DNA of 64,000 nucleotides from Halobacteriovorax sp. HLS (GCF_004006665.1 NZ_QOCL01000009.1:372001-436000), one strand, 5' to 3'; shown: positions 17,441 to 26,608, counted from the stretch's first letter. Program-made: numbers and translations. The notes: generated from the letters alone by a model not told the origin.

Positions 17441-18088
17441 TTGAACTTTATAGATGAGAAAATATTAAATTACTGTGTGGACAAATCTGATCATGCGAGT
17501 CAAATATGTAATGAATTAGAGTTAGAAACTAAATCCACTCAACCTTTGCATAGGATGCTGTGTGGTCCGCTAGAATGTTCTCTTCTAAAAAGTCTAATTC
17601 AGCTTAACAGTTCGAAGCGTGTTTTAGAACTTGGAACATTTACTGGGTATTCTGCCCTTTCAATGGCGGAGGCCTTGCCTGTTGATGGTGAAGTTGTCAC
17701 AATTGATAAGAATAAGAAGATAAATGAAACTGCAAAGAAGTTCTGGTCACGCTCTATACATGGATCAAAAATCAAGGCCCTCTTCGGAGATGCTATAGAT
17801 GTTTTGAAAACTTTGGAAGGAACTTTTGATTTAGTTTTTATCGATGCAGACAAGAGAAACTATAAGAATTACTTTGAGCTTTGTATTGATTTACTATCTG
17901 AAAATGGAGTAATCATAGTTGATAATGTTCTCTGGTCGGGAAGAGTCATAGAAGGTCTTTCAACTGATGAAGATAAAAGCACAGTTTACCTGAAAGAATT
18001 TAATGATTATATTTATTCGCGGGAAGATTTGGTAAAAACCCTCCTGCCGGTTCGTGATGGAATTTTCCTTATACAAAAAAGGAAGTAG
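17441..18088 (+). CDS. O-methyltransferase, class I SAM-dependent (family 3)
   Basis: A 215-residue methyltransferase of the caffeoyl-CoA/catechol O-methyltransferase-like family. SAM-binding motif I is RVLELGTFTGYSALSMAEALP, followed by EVVTIDKN. The metal-binding motif is DLVFIDADKRNYKNYF, and IIVDNVLWSGRV closes the site. The substrate is probably a catechol-like small molecule. The start is TTG at 17441 with AAAAGG eight bases upstream; no better in-frame start precedes the conserved region. The TM2 gene begins at the next base after its stop. Confidence 0.9.
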   Translation: MNFIDEKILNYCVDKSDHASQICNELELETKSTQPLHRMLCGPLECSLLKSLIQLNSSKRVLELGTFTGYSALSMAEALPVDGEVVTIDKNKKINETAKKFWSRSIHGSKIKALFGDAIDVLKTLEGTFDLVFIDADKRNYKNYFELCIDLLSENGVIIVDNVLWSGRVIEGLSTDEDKSTVYLKEFNDYIYSREDLVKTLLPVRDGIFLIQKRK

Positions 18089-18526
18089 ATGAGTAATTTA
18101 ACTGTTAAAACTAATAATAGAATTATTGATACACATAGCCTGACAATCGGTTATCTCACATGGATTTTTGGATTCACTGGCTCTCACCGTTTCTACTATG
18201 GAAAGCCCATCTCTGGGACGATCTGGTTTTTTACCCTAGGTCTTCTTGGAGTGGGGTGGCTTATAGACTTATTTCTAATCCCATCAATGGATGCCGAAGC
18301 GGATACAAAGTACTGGGATGGAGAGATAGATTATACTATTGCTTGGATTCTATTAGTGTTTTTAGGAGCCTTTGGAGTTCATAAGTTCTATATGAGAAAA
18401 GTTGTCTGGGGCGTAGTTTATTTTCTTACTGCAGGTTTTTTCTTTATGGGTATTCTCTACGATTACTGGACTCTTAATGAGCAGATAGACCGTCAGAATA
18501 CGAAATTTAAAACTCAGTCTCTTTAA
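18089..18526 (+). CDS. Membrane protein with two TM2 modules
   Basis: A 145-residue protein with two TM2-type units, each a helix pair containing G-x-x-G-x-H-(R/K)-F-Y: FGFTGSHRFYYGK (about residue 29) and LGAFGVHKFYMRK (about residue 90). TM2 proteins are small membrane proteins of poorly known function. The ATG directly follows the stop of the O-methyltransferase gene, so the two are coupled. The stop abuts the convergent GDPD gene with no gap. Confidence 0.85.
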   Translation: MSNLTVKTNNRIIDTHSLTIGYLTWIFGFTGSHRFYYGKPISGTIWFFTLGLLGVGWLIDLFLIPSMDAEADTKYWDGEIDYTIAWILLVFLGAFGVHKFYMRKVVWGVVYFLTAGFFFMGILYDYWTLNEQIDRQNTKFKTQSL

Positions 18527-19252
18527 TCAATTACATTGATTCTTGTGACTACCTGGTTTGAACACTCCATAAAGTCCAGCATTAATAATTCTCTTGCACC
18601 AGCTTGGGTCTTTACCAAAGACTTTTTTAAACTTTGACTTCCAAGCAAGAAAGCCTGTTAGGTATGGAAGATCATACTCACTTTCAAAAATAATATCTGC
18701 ATTTTTCATATACAAATTATTGAACTCTTCTAACTTATTAATAACTTTTAATTTCGCGACATCAGTTTGAAGATATTTAACTTCAACACTCATAGGCTTG
18801 AGCAGTCCATAATCTTTTGAAGTTTCTAGGTATTCATCTAGGGTCGGAACTTGTTGATCTGGATGATTCGTAAGTCTGAGTCTTCTTAATTGTTCGAATG
18901 TAAGTTCAGCTATTCTTATATTGTTAAACCTTCTTTGAAAGCTTGAGGCACCAATTTCATTATATATGATATCTAGCTCTTGCTTATTTTGCTTATAAGA
19001 AATCATTCTTTTGATATATTTATCATGAAAGATGACGATCTCACCGTCTTTAGTTTCTTGAATATCAAACTCTAGATATAGAAAATCACTTCTATCTTGT
19101 ATTGTACTTAAAGAAGCCTGAAGGGCCGCTATTGAATTCTCAGGTAAGTAATCAAAGTACTCACCCTTTCCGCCACCGGCTCTATGACCTAAATTCTTAG
19201 CAAATAGTGAACAACTTGATAATAATAGTATAATTAAAGCTAACTTTTTCAC
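18527..19252 (-). CDS. Glycerophosphodiester phosphodiesterase, exported
   Basis: A 241-residue GDPD TIM-barrel enzyme that splits glycerophosphodiesters into glycerol 3-phosphate and an alcohol. Motifs are GHRAGGGKGEYFDYLPENS at the N-terminus (His, Arg, Glu), YLEFDIQETKDGEIVIFHD (metal-binding Glu/Asp and catalytic His), and SVEVKYL. The GTG at 19252 is chosen: GGAG stands six bases upstream and a signal sequence with a possible lipobox (LLSSC) follows. An ATG at 19297 in the same frame adds 15 residues without a ribosome-binding site. A second, apparently cytoplasmic GDPD is at 50694. Confidence 0.85.
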   Translation of the reverse strand: MKKLALIILLLSSCSLFAKNLGHRAGGGKGEYFDYLPENSIAALQASLSTIQDRSDFLYLEFDIQETKDGEIVIFHDKYIKRMISYKQNKQELDIIYNEIGASSFQRRFNNIRIAELTFEQLRRLRLTNHPDQQVPTLDEYLETSKDYGLLKPMSVEVKYLQTDVAKLKVINKLEEFNNLYMKNADIIFESEYDLPYLTGFLAWKSKFKKVFGKDPSWCKRIINAGLYGVFKPGSHKNQCN

Positions 19253-19401
19253 GAATTTCTCCAATACAGAACTAATCGGATAGGCAAAAAAGAACATTAG
19301 ATTTATTTAAATTGTTAGAAATTGGTAGTTCTCTAAATTATGAATATCTTATGCTGACTCACCCTCTAGTGGACATAGAATAGATCTAAAGCGAGACTAA
19401 A

Positions 19402-20577
19402 ATGAACCTACCAATAATGGATGATGATTTTAAAAATTTACAACATGAGTACGCTCTAGAGCTTCCGGATTTAATTGATACAGTAGAATCAAATCTAATG
19501 AGTATTGAGACTCAAAGTAATATAGAAAAATCGATCAAGGATTTAAAGCGAGTTGTCCATAGTATAAAAGGGACTGCTGGTTCTTATGAACTAAAGTGGG
19601 TTTCAAGTCTATGTCATCAATTTGAAGATCAACTTGATGATACACAAGACGCTTTAATTATGGATCCTAAAAAGAATATTGAGCAGTTTTTTAAATATGT
19701 AGATCTCTTTAGATCTTATGTTGCGAGCTTTTTAGACGGTGCCGTCTCTCAGGAAGAGTTTGATATTGCACTAAGAAAGTTAAGGCAAGACCCTCTGCTT
19801 GAAGTAGATGGTGAGAGTATTGAAAAAAGAAAGGTTTTAATTGTAGAGTCGGCCTCTACTTTATTAAAAGCTTATAAGCTGCTTATTTCCTCTCTAGATA
19901 TGAACTACTCTACTGCTATGAGTGGTAGAGAGGGCTTCGAGAGACTTCTTATTGAAAAGTATGATTACCTTATCACTGGACATGCCACAGGAATTGTTGA
20001 TGGCCCTAGTCTTATAGCGATCACTAAAGTTTTTAATGGAGCTTCAAGAGGAGTGAAAACAATCCTTACAACCTCTATCGATCAATTAGACTTAGAGCCC
20101 GAGCAGATGCCTGATATCTTGATTGAAAAGAAACTTGGAATGATGGAAAAAATAAAAGAAGTTTTTTCTGAGGAGTCCGCTAAAGAAGTTCTTGATGAAA
20201 CAACACTTCCTTTTAAAAAGGTTCTGTGTATCGATGATGATAATGCCGTATTGAAACTTTTGAAGCTTGCCTTTTCAAAACAAGAGGATGTTGAATTCTT
20301 TTTTTCTAATCATTTTAACAAAAGTGAAATTCAGGTTAATCAGCCAGAACTTATTCTTCTCGATTATTTTATAGATGATAGAACAGGTGTAGATATCTTA
20401 AAAGAGCTAAGAGATGAATGTGGTTACGAGGGAGAAGTTGTATTCTTAACTGGTACAACTTCTCAGGATGATCTTCAAGAAATGTATGACTCTTCAGCAA
20501 GTGGAATTATTGAAAAGCCATTTAATCCAAAGAGTCTATATCAACTTTTAGCTGATATCTTTAAAAAAGCGGCCTAG
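19402..20577 (+). CDS. HPt domain - degenerate receiver - receiver protein
   Basis: A 391-residue signalling protein with three parts. Residues 8-118 form a histidine phosphotransfer domain with HSIKGTAGSYEL (phospho-acceptor His53). Residues 142-255 fold like a receiver but lack the acidic pair and the phospho-Asp (IVESAS and ITGHATG at the equivalent spots). Residues 272-390 form an intact receiver: IDDDN, Asp321 in LILLDYF, a TGTT segment and K513-equivalent in IEKPF. No kinase or output domain is present, so it is a phosphorelay intermediate. It overlaps the convergent gene by 4 bp. Confidence 0.88.
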   Translation: MNLPIMDDDFKNLQHEYALELPDLIDTVESNLMSIETQSNIEKSIKDLKRVVHSIKGTAGSYELKWVSSLCHQFEDQLDDTQDALIMDPKKNIEQFFKYVDLFRSYVASFLDGAVSQEEFDIALRKLRQDPLLEVDGESIEKRKVLIVESASTLLKAYKLLISSLDMNYSTAMSGREGFERLLIEKYDYLITGHATGIVDGPSLIAITKVFNGASRGVKTILTTSIDQLDLEPEQMPDILIEKKLGMMEKIKEVFSEESAKEVLDETTLPFKKVLCIDDDNAVLKLLKLAFSKQEDVEFFFSNHFNKSEIQVNQPELILLDYFIDDRTGVDILKELRDECGYEGEVVFLTGTTSQDDLQEMYDSSASGIIEKPFNPKSLYQLLADIFKKAA

Positions 20578-20891
20578 TGTAGAGACTCGTAATATTGATA
20601 TAGGCTATCGATAAGCTTACTATACTCGGCCGGTCCAACTATTGTTGAAAAGCTTTGCTCACTTTCCATTGTCATCTCTAAATAATCTTGTTCAGAGGAA
20701 ATAACTTTATCGCAAAAGTTCTTACCGAGATCATTTTTAATCTCTTTTGCTACAAAGCGAATAAACGCATCTTGTGAATTTTCATCTGTCATTTCACTAC
20801 AACTCTTTTCCATATAGAATTCAAAATCCTGTAGTTGGGCAAATGATTGCCAAGAAAATAGAAGTACAAAGACTAGTAATGTTTTTTTCAT
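20574..20891 (-). CDS. Small secreted protein of unknown function
   Basis: A 105-residue protein with a signal peptide (MKKTLLVFVLLFSWQSFA, cleavage before QLQD). The mature part is acidic, with two cysteines (SCSEMTD and KNFCDKV) that could pair in the periplasm. AAGGA precedes the ATG at a good distance. No family recognised. Its stop shares the tetranucleotide CTAG with the stop of the convergent HPt/receiver gene. Confidence 0.68.
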   Translation of the reverse strand: MKKTLLVFVLLFSWQSFAQLQDFEFYMEKSCSEMTDENSQDAFIRFVAKEIKNDLGKNFCDKVISSEQDYLEMTMESEQSFSTIVGPAEYSKLIDSLYQYYESLH

Positions 20892-21060
20892 AGAGTATCC
20901 TTTTTTGATGTTATTTAAAGCATGATTTGTGCCAAAAAAGGTACGTTATTTCAGTGGTTTAGAGGGAGGTTTGATGGATAAATTCTATACATTGTTCATA
21001 CTTTATTCATATTAAGTCATTAAACTAAATAGAAAAGTTAATCTATTTATAGGTGGCACT

Positions 21061-21438
21061 ATGATAATTTTTCTAGATGATGATCCCGATTTAGCAAATC
21101 TTCTTGAAAAGAAATTCGCAAACTTTGGTGAGGATATAGTTGTTTTTTCTTCAATAAAAAAGCTGATGGAAAGTGAATTATTAGAAAAGGCCTCTCTATT
21201 ATGTTTTGATATTAATCTTGATCATGAAAATGGTATTGAATTTTTTAAAGAAATTCATCCCCTGTATCCGAGTGTTTCGTCTCTTTGTTTTTCAAACTAC
21301 TCAGATCTTTTAGAGGAACAGCTTCAGAAGGTTGGTGTAACTAACCTTGTTTGTAAAGAGGATGGGATTGATCTTTTAATGAACGAGGTTGGACGAATTC
21401 TTGATGAAAGAAAGCTCTATTCTAATGTCGCCTCATAA
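21061..21438 (+). CDS. Single-domain response regulator
   Basis: A 125-residue stand-alone receiver domain. FLDDDPDL supplies the acidic pocket, LLCFDINLDHENG holds the phospho-acceptor Asp (about residue 52), LCFSNYS the Ser/Thr position, and VCKEDG the conserved Lys. There is no output domain, so it should act by protein contact or in a phosphorelay, like CheY or Spo0F. The nearby HPt/receiver protein (19402) and chemoreceptor (21936) are possible partners. GGTGG precedes the ATG. Confidence 0.85.
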   Translation: MIIFLDDDPDLANLLEKKFANFGEDIVVFSSIKKLMESELLEKASLLCFDINLDHENGIEFFKEIHPLYPSVSSLCFSNYSDLLEEQLQKVGVTNLVCKEDGIDLLMNEVGRILDERKLYSNVAS

Positions 21439-21482
21439 GTGGAGTTTTCTAGTCAGACAATGGAAAAAAAAATAAGAAGATA

Positions 21483-21512
21483 TTGACGAAAACTATTTAT
21501 TCTAAATAAAAT
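21483..21512 (+). promoter_or_regulatory. Sigma-70-type promoter of the histone gene
   Basis: TTGACG at 21483-21488 and TAAAAT at 21507-21512, 18 bp apart, each match consensus in five of six positions. The ATG at 21547 follows about 30 bases later with GAGGA before it. This suggests strong, simple expression, as expected for an abundant DNA-binding protein. Confidence 0.6.
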
Positions 21513-21546
21513 ACATTAATTATTAATAATTTTTTGTGAGGAATAA

Positions 21547-21792
21547 ATGGCAAAGAAAAAAACGACAAAGAAAGCAGCAACTAAGAAACCGGCGAAGAAA
21601 GCATCTAAGAAAAAAGATATGCTACTTGTTGGTTCTAAAACTAAAGAAGCTCTTAAAGGTAAAGGATACAATGTATCTTCTGATACTTTAGATGCTATGA
21701 ATGAATATGTTTACTGGCTAATTGATCAAGCACAGAAGAAGTGTACTGCTAATGGTAGAAAAACAATTAGACCTTACGATATCTTAGCTTAG
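21547..21792 (+). CDS. Bacterial histone with lysine-rich N-terminal tail
   Basis: An 81-residue protein. Residues 1-24 are a tail with 12 lysines plus Thr, Ala and Pro, like the basic tails of histone H1 or HU-like proteins. Residues 25-81 read as one histone fold: helix 1 (VGSKTKEALKGKG), loop NVSSD, a long helix 2 (DTLDAMNEYVYWLIDQAQKKCTA), then NGRKTIRPYDILA. That last block carries the histone R-x-T-x4-D motif (Arg71, Thr73, Asp78) at the same spacing as archaeal histones. Helix 2 is about one turn shorter than in archaeal HMfB. It should bind and pack DNA. It has its own promoter and terminator. Confidence 0.88.
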   Translation: MAKKKTTKKAATKKPAKKASKKKDMLLVGSKTKEALKGKGYNVSSDTLDAMNEYVYWLIDQAQKKCTANGRKTIRPYDILA

Positions 21793-21803
21793 TTCTACGT
21801 TAC

Positions 21804-21836
21804 TTTTAGGCGATTTCAATATCGCCTAAAATTTCT
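21804..21836 (+). terminator. Terminator of the histone gene
   Basis: TTTTAGGCGAT and ATCGCCTAAAA (21804-21814 and 21821-21831) form a perfect 11-bp stem with a 6-base loop, followed by TTTC. It lies 12 bp after the histone stop and fits a Rho-independent terminator. Confidence 0.85.
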
Positions 21837-21935
21837 TGTTAATTTCTATATTTATTAAAACTTAATTTTTCCTAAAGAATACTATTTCACTTCATCTTCA
21901 TTTCTTCATTCCGACAAGTAGGGTAAGGAGTGTTT

Positions 21936-23951
21936 ATGAATTTAAAAAAGCGGTTAGTTTTATTCTTTCTTTTAGTTGGTTTAGTTCCCTTTGGAGCAGG
22001 AGTATATTTTTCTGTAGACTCTGCATCTGACGCATTAACGGAAAGTGTTCATGACAAATTGTCTGCTTCCGCTGCTCTTATATATGGTCAGCTTGAAGGA
22101 CTCTATGAAAGTAGATATTCTTCCGCTTCTGTTCTTTCGAAATCTAGAAAATTACAAGATATTTTTGTTACGGCTGACTCTAGTGACTGGTCTAGTGTAG
22201 AAAAGTATAATTCATACTTTAAAAGTCTTCTTGATGAAACAGGTTTTGAAGATATGCTCTTTGTAACAAATGAAGGCCGTATCCTTGGAGCACTTGATCA
22301 TCCTGAGATTAATGGATCTAATATGAGTCAGTTTAAAGATACTCCACTTTACGCTGCTTGGAAGAAGGCGATGTCCACTCCATATAATAATACGGACTCT
22401 ATTCAGCACGCAAAGTATCATCCGTATAAAGTTTGGAAAAATGAGCAAGAGTCATTTCTTGTTACAAGGTTTGCTCCAAACTCTAAAGATAGAGGAAGGT
22501 GGTTAAAAGATCAGAGTATTGGTTCAATTATTTTTCAAATGAGTGCTAAGAGGGTTGATAGCATATTGAAAGATCGAATCGGAATGGGAGAGACTGGAGA
22601 AACTTATCTTGTTGAAATGAAAGATGATGGATCAACTATCTATGCTTCTAATCGTGTTGTAAAAAAGGGGCCTGTTGGTAAAGCAAAGAAAGGTTCTACT
22701 ATAACGAAGCTTTTTAAAGATAAGAAGAATTTTAATGTCACTAAAAAGGGCTCTACAGGAGTTACTGAAATTGCTTACGCAACCTACTTTAAATATAAGA
22801 ACTCTGAATATGGAATATTTACAACTCAATCTAAAGATGAGGCCTTGGCATCTGTTATAAGTTTAGAAAAAACGATGGCAGTAGTTGCACTTATTTCATT
22901 AATAGCAATTGGCTTTATTTCAACAATGATTGCTAATCAAATATCTGGACCTATCTTGAGTATAAGTCGCGAACTTTTCTCTAGTGCAGATAAGGTTTCA
23001 GACGCTTCTAAAAAAGTTGCTGACACTAGTTCTCGATTATCATCAGCTACAACTCAACAAGCTGCAGGTCTTCAGGAAACTGTTTCTTCAATTGATGAAA
23101 TTAATGCAATGATCGATAGAAATACTGATGCTTCTAATGAGTCTAAGAAAGTTTCTGAACATAGTCGACAAGTTGCAGAAGAAGGAAAGCAAACGATTGA
23201 ACAAATGATTGCTTCCATTAATCAAATTAGTAAGAGTAACTCTATGATTACTGACCAAATGAGTGATAATAACCAAAGAGTTTCTGAGATTGTTAAACTA
23301 ATAAAAGAAATCGGTGATAAGACTACAGTTATAAATGATATTGTTTTTCAAACAAAGCTTCTTTCTTTTAATGCTTCTGTTGAAGCAGCTAGAGCAGGCG
23401 AGCATGGAAAAGGTTTTGCTGTTGTTGCAGAAGAAGTTGGAAATCTTGCGAATATGTCTGGAAAGGCCGCTGAAGAGATCTCTGAAATGCTTGAAAATAG
23501 TGTGAAAACAGTTGAAGATATAATTAATACTTCTTCTAGTAAAGTTGAAGGACTTATAAATACTGGTAAAGAGACAGTGGATAAAGGTTCAAAGTTAGCT
23601 GAAAAGTGTGGTTTAGCTCTTGATAAGATTGTTGAAAACGCTTCAAAAGTTAATAGTCAGATTTCTGAAATTGCAACAGCTTCACTTGAACAGTCTCAAG
23701 GTGTTAAAGAAGTTAACGATGCTATGAAACAAATCGATGAAGTAACACATATGAATACTCAGATCTCGAACGAGACGAGTTTGCAGGCAACGACATTAGA
23801 AGATGAGTCATTGCTTCTTTATAAAGAAGTAAAAAGACTTGAAAGTCTTGTTAATGGAGCTTCCAATAAAAAGGAAGCTAACAGCTCAAAAGATGCTGAT
23901 GTCTATGAGATATCTAACGATAGTGATTTTGAACAAGATAAAGCCGCTTAA
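21936..23951 (+). CDS. Methyl-accepting chemotaxis protein
   Basis: A 671-residue chemoreceptor. It has a membrane helix near residues 8-27, a periplasmic sensor domain of about 280 residues (Cache-like, with [23 protein letters not shown]), and a second membrane helix near 310-330. The long cytoplasmic signalling coiled coil follows, and its tip is readable as [41 protein letters not shown] standard HAMP domain is not obvious between the helix and the coiled coil. There is no C-terminal CheR-tether pentapeptide. The ATG at 21936 has AAGGAG five bases upstream. No chemotaxis kinase genes are in the window. Confidence 0.93.
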   Translation: MNLKKRLVLFFLLVGLVPFGAGVYFSVDSASDALTESVHDKLSASAALIYGQLEGLYESRYSSASVLSKSRKLQDIFVTADSSDWSSVEKYNSYFKSLLDETGFEDMLFVTNEGRILGALDHPEINGSNMSQFKDTPLYAAWKKAMSTPYNNTDSIQHAKYHPYKVWKNEQESFLVTRFAPNSKDRGRWLKDQSIGSIIFQMSAKRVDSILKDRIGMGETGETYLVEMKDDGSTIYASNRVVKKGPVGKAKKGSTITKLFKDKKNFNVTKKGSTGVTEIAYATYFKYKNSEYGIFTTQSKDEALASVISLEKTMAVVALISLIAIGFISTMIANQISGPILSISRELFSSADKVSDASKKVADTSSRLSSATTQQAAGLQETVSSIDEINAMIDRNTDASNESKKVSEHSRQVAEEGKQTIEQMIASINQISKSNSMITDQMSDNNQRVSEIVKLIKEIGDKTTVINDIVFQTKLLSFNASVEAARAGEHGKGFAVVAEEVGNLANMSGKAAEEISEMLENSVKTVEDIINTSSSKVEGLINTGKETVDKGSKLAEKCGLALDKIVENASKVNSQISEIATASLEQSQGVKEVNDAMKQIDEVTHMNTQISNETSLQATTLEDESLLLYKEVKRLESLVNGASNKKEANSSKDADVYEISNDSDFEQDKAA

Positions 23952-23968
23952 CTTTAATTGACTGATTT

Positions 23969-24009
23969 AAAGCTAGTTCCTATAATGGATAGAAATAGGA
24001 GCTAGCTTT
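23969..24009 (+). promoter_or_regulatory. 15-bp hairpin enclosing the Shine-Dalgarno and start of the M23 gene
   Basis: AAAGCTAGTTCCTAT at 23969-23983 pairs with ATAGGAGCTAGCTTT at 23995-24009 over 15 bp with one G-U, loop of 11. The right arm includes the AGGAG of the M23 peptidase gene and the first two bases of its TTG. It follows the chemoreceptor stop by 17 bp. No T-run follows, so it looks more like a translation-limiting or processing hairpin than a terminator. Confidence 0.6.
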
Positions 24010-24883
24010 GAAATGGATTTTATCGATATACCTCTTGTTGTTCTTGGTTTCTTGCGCAACAATTTCCCCAATAAAGAAAGAATTTTCCTCGATTAACAAA
24101 ATTAAGTTAACAACTGGAAAGATTCATAATGGAACAGTGAAGAAGATCTCTCTTTTGTATCCGTTTAAACTTATTAGTGCAGACCTCTACTGTCATGATA
24201 TTAGAATGGTTACTTCAGCACCTAAGAATGGACGTGTAGAAACTTATTTGTCAGCGAATAGACATAGATCGACCGGTCATATTGATTGTGAGTATAGATT
24301 TACTGTCGATAAGCTAGAAAAGAAAATCAGCGTGGCCAGCTTTAAAATTGTTGAAGCTGATTATCCTCTAAAAACCCTAAAAGTTGCAAAGAAGTACGCT
24401 AAATTGAGTGATGAAAACCTTGAAAGATGGAAAGTTGAAACCGCTCATATGAAGACTGTTTATGAAGGGGTGATTCGAGATAGAAAGCTTTTCAATGGTC
24501 CATTTAAGAAGCCTCTTAACTCTAAGATTACTGCTATCTATGGCTCAAAGAGAGTCTTTAATGATATGAAGCACTCGTGGCACTCAGGAATTGATTTTAG
24601 AGCTAGGCCGGGAACGAAGATACCATCATCGAATAGGGGAAAGGTTATCCTTGCTAGGCACCACTTCTTTACAGGTAAGACAATTATTCTAGATCATGGA
24701 ATGGGGATTCTTACAATGTACTGTCATTTAAATGAATTTAAAGTTGCTGAAGGAGATATTGTTCCTCAAGGCGCCATTATTGGACTTTCAGGTAATACAG
24801 GAAGATCAAGCGGACCTCACTTACACTGGGGTGTGAGAGTAAATGAAAACTGGATTAATGGATTTACTCTCTTAGATATTTAA
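24008..24883 (+). CDS. M23-family (LytM) peptidase lipoprotein
   Basis: A 291-residue lipoprotein with lipobox LVSC (Cys16). The C-terminal domain is an M23 zinc endopeptidase: HSGIDFRA (metal His and Asp near residues 192-196), ILDHGMGILTMYCHL, and HLHWGVRV near residue 271 complete the HxxxD and HxH site. Such enzymes cut peptide cross-links in peptidoglycan. The N-terminal 150 residues form an extra region of beta type. The start is TTG at 24008 with AGGAG six bases upstream, both held in a long hairpin. It overlaps the convergent transporter gene by 4 bp. Confidence 0.9.
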   Translation: MKWILSIYLLLFLVSCATISPIKKEFSSINKIKLTTGKIHNGTVKKISLLYPFKLISADLYCHDIRMVTSAPKNGRVETYLSANRHRSTGHIDCEYRFTVDKLEKKISVASFKIVEADYPLKTLKVAKKYAKLSDENLERWKVETAHMKTVYEGVIRDRKLFNGPFKKPLNSKITAIYGSKRVFNDMKHSWHSGIDFRARPGTKIPSSNRGKVILARHHFFTGKTIILDHGMGILTMYCHLNEFKVAEGDIVPQGAIIGLSGNTGRSSGPHLHWGVRVNENWINGFTLLDI

Positions 24884-25326
24884 AACTTAATAATAAGATA
24901 TGTTCCTGTGAACAGAAGTACAGTTCCAAGAAGTCGATAGATATTTATTGACTTCATTGGAAGCCCTAAAATTCCATAGTGATCTAGAATTAAGCTCATT
25001 ATTAATTGACCCGCAATAATGAGTGAGACCCATGCTGTTGAGCCAAGCTTTGGTACAGCAAAAATTGCGGCAAAGACAAAAGCACTTCCAATGAATCCAC
25101 CTGTTAATAGTATGGGACTAAAAGAAGTTAGTTGGGCCATGGTCGGAAATTTAACAGGACCAGCGATCATAAGAGTAAGAAAAACGAGAAATCCTCCACT
25201 AAAAGAAATGAAGGCCGCTACTAAGGGATGGCCAATTTGTGTGGAAAGTTTTGCATTGATTATGGCCTGAAACGGAACAAGCAGTCCGGCGCAAACACCA
25301 AGTATTATATATAGAAATTGATTCAT
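24880..25326 (-). CDS. DMT-superfamily transporter, YdcZ (DUF606) family
   Basis: A 148-residue membrane protein with five hydrophobic segments. The start (LYIILGVCAGLLVPFQAIINAKLSTQIGHPLVAAFISF) and the core (GGFIGSAFVFAAIFAVPKLGSTAWVSLIIAGQLIMSLILDHYG) match the YdcZ/DUF606 half-size transporters of the drug/metabolite superfamily. The substrate is unknown. Such half-transporters work as dimers. AAGGA precedes the ATG. Its stop shares TTAA with the stop of the convergent peptidase gene. Confidence 0.88.
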   Translation of the reverse strand: MNQFLYIILGVCAGLLVPFQAIINAKLSTQIGHPLVAAFISFSGGFLVFLTLMIAGPVKFPTMAQLTSFSPILLTGGFIGSAFVFAAIFAVPKLGSTAWVSLIIAGQLIMSLILDHYGILGLPMKSINIYRLLGTVLLFTGTYLIIKF

Positions 25327-25436
25327 ATTTTATCCTTTGCTTGATTATGCCACTTTTAGCATCAATATGAAAAGCTTTGCGCTTGCATCAAATGGTTTAT
25401 ATGCGAAAATAAGATATCTAAAGAATTGGAGAATTA

Positions 25437-26549
25437 ATGTCACTGACAGTCATCTTACTTATACTAAACTGTTTAGGGGTACTCTTTGTAATCCAAAGAC
25501 TAGTCTTTTCTAAACAAGAATCATTAAAAGACGAGCTATATCAATTTAAAGAGCAAATCGTAGACCGACTCAACCTGTCATCTAAGGAGAGAGTAGAGGA
25601 TCTGCATACTTTTAAAACAGACTTATTTCAACATCAACAAGAAAGTATGTTGGGACTTCATAAAATTATTGAAACTAGACTTGATAAGATTTCTAACAAA
25701 GTTCAGGAAAACTTGGATAAAGGTTTTGAGAAAACTAATGCCACTTTTCAAGGAGTCATTGAAAGGCTTGCAAAAATTGATGAAGCTCAGAAGAAGATTG
25801 AAGCTTTGTCTACAAATGTTGTTTCATTACAAGATGTACTAACAGATAAGAAAAGTCGTGGAATTTTCGGAGAAGTTCAGCTCTCTAATCTTTTAAGTTC
25901 TGTCTTTGGTGTAAAGAATGAAAAAGTCTATAATCTTCAATATTCACTCTCAAATAAGAAGATTGTCGATGCTGCCCTTTTTCTACCTGAACCAATAGGA
26001 ACACTATGTGTGGATTCCAAGTTCCCACTTGAGAACTTTAAAAGGATGATGGATAAGAAAAGTACAATTGTAGAACAAGATCTCGCGGCCAAGGAGTTTG
26101 TTAAGAACTTAAAAAAACATATTGATGATATTTCTAGTAAGTATATTATCACTGGAGAAACCTCGGATCAGGCAATTTTATTTCTCCCTGCAGAAGCTAT
26201 TTTTGCTGAGATACATGCATATCATTCAGAGATTGTGGATTATGCTAATTCAAAACGAGTTTGGCTCGCATCTCCTACAACTTTTCTTGCGACGCTTACA
26301 ACTATTCAAAGTGTCATGCTTAATTTGGAAAGAAATAAGTATATGTCTGTCATGCATGAGGAGATTAATAAATTAGGCGAGGAGTTTGGCCGTTATCAAG
26401 AGCGCTGGGATGATCTGTCCAAGCATTTGAATACTGTAACTAAAGATGTAGATAAGATACATATCACCACTAATAAAATCTCAGGAAGGTTTCAGAAAAT
26501 TATGGCCGTAGACATTGAAAATGGTGACTATTTAGAGTCTGGGGACTAG
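25437..26549 (+). CDS. rmuC: DNA recombination protein RmuC homologue
   Basis: A 370-residue RmuC-family protein: one N-terminal membrane helix, a coiled-coil region (about residues 25-135), and the RmuC domain. The domain is marked by KSRGIFGEVQLSNLLSSVFG and the nuclease-like VDAALFLPEP...LCVDSKFPLENFKRM, and ends in ISGRFQKI. Family members limit inversions at short inverted repeats and are related to restriction endonuclease folds. GGAG precedes the ATG by six bases. It is followed at 59 bp by a very small membrane gene. Confidence 0.92.
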   Translation: MSLTVILLILNCLGVLFVIQRLVFSKQESLKDELYQFKEQIVDRLNLSSKERVEDLHTFKTDLFQHQQESMLGLHKIIETRLDKISNKVQENLDKGFEKTNATFQGVIERLAKIDEAQKKIEALSTNVVSLQDVLTDKKSRGIFGEVQLSNLLSSVFGVKNEKVYNLQYSLSNKKIVDAALFLPEPIGTLCVDSKFPLENFKRMMDKKSTIVEQDLAAKEFVKNLKKHIDDISSKYIITGETSDQAILFLPAEAIFAEIHAYHSEIVDYANSKRVWLASPTTFLATLTTIQSVMLNLERNKYMSVMHEEINKLGEEFGRYQERWDDLSKHLNTVTKDVDKIHITTNKISGRFQKIMAVDIENGDYLESGD

Positions 26550-26608
26550 TCTGGGCCTTAAAATATTGCTATACTGCCAGATAATTAATGATTTTTAACG
26601 GAGATATT

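Noticed and set aside
21873-21918. Possible sigma-28 promoter (TAAAGAAT ... CCGACAA) before the chemoreceptor gene
   Set aside because: The two parts are about 30 bp apart, twice the usual spacing, so the match is not convincing.
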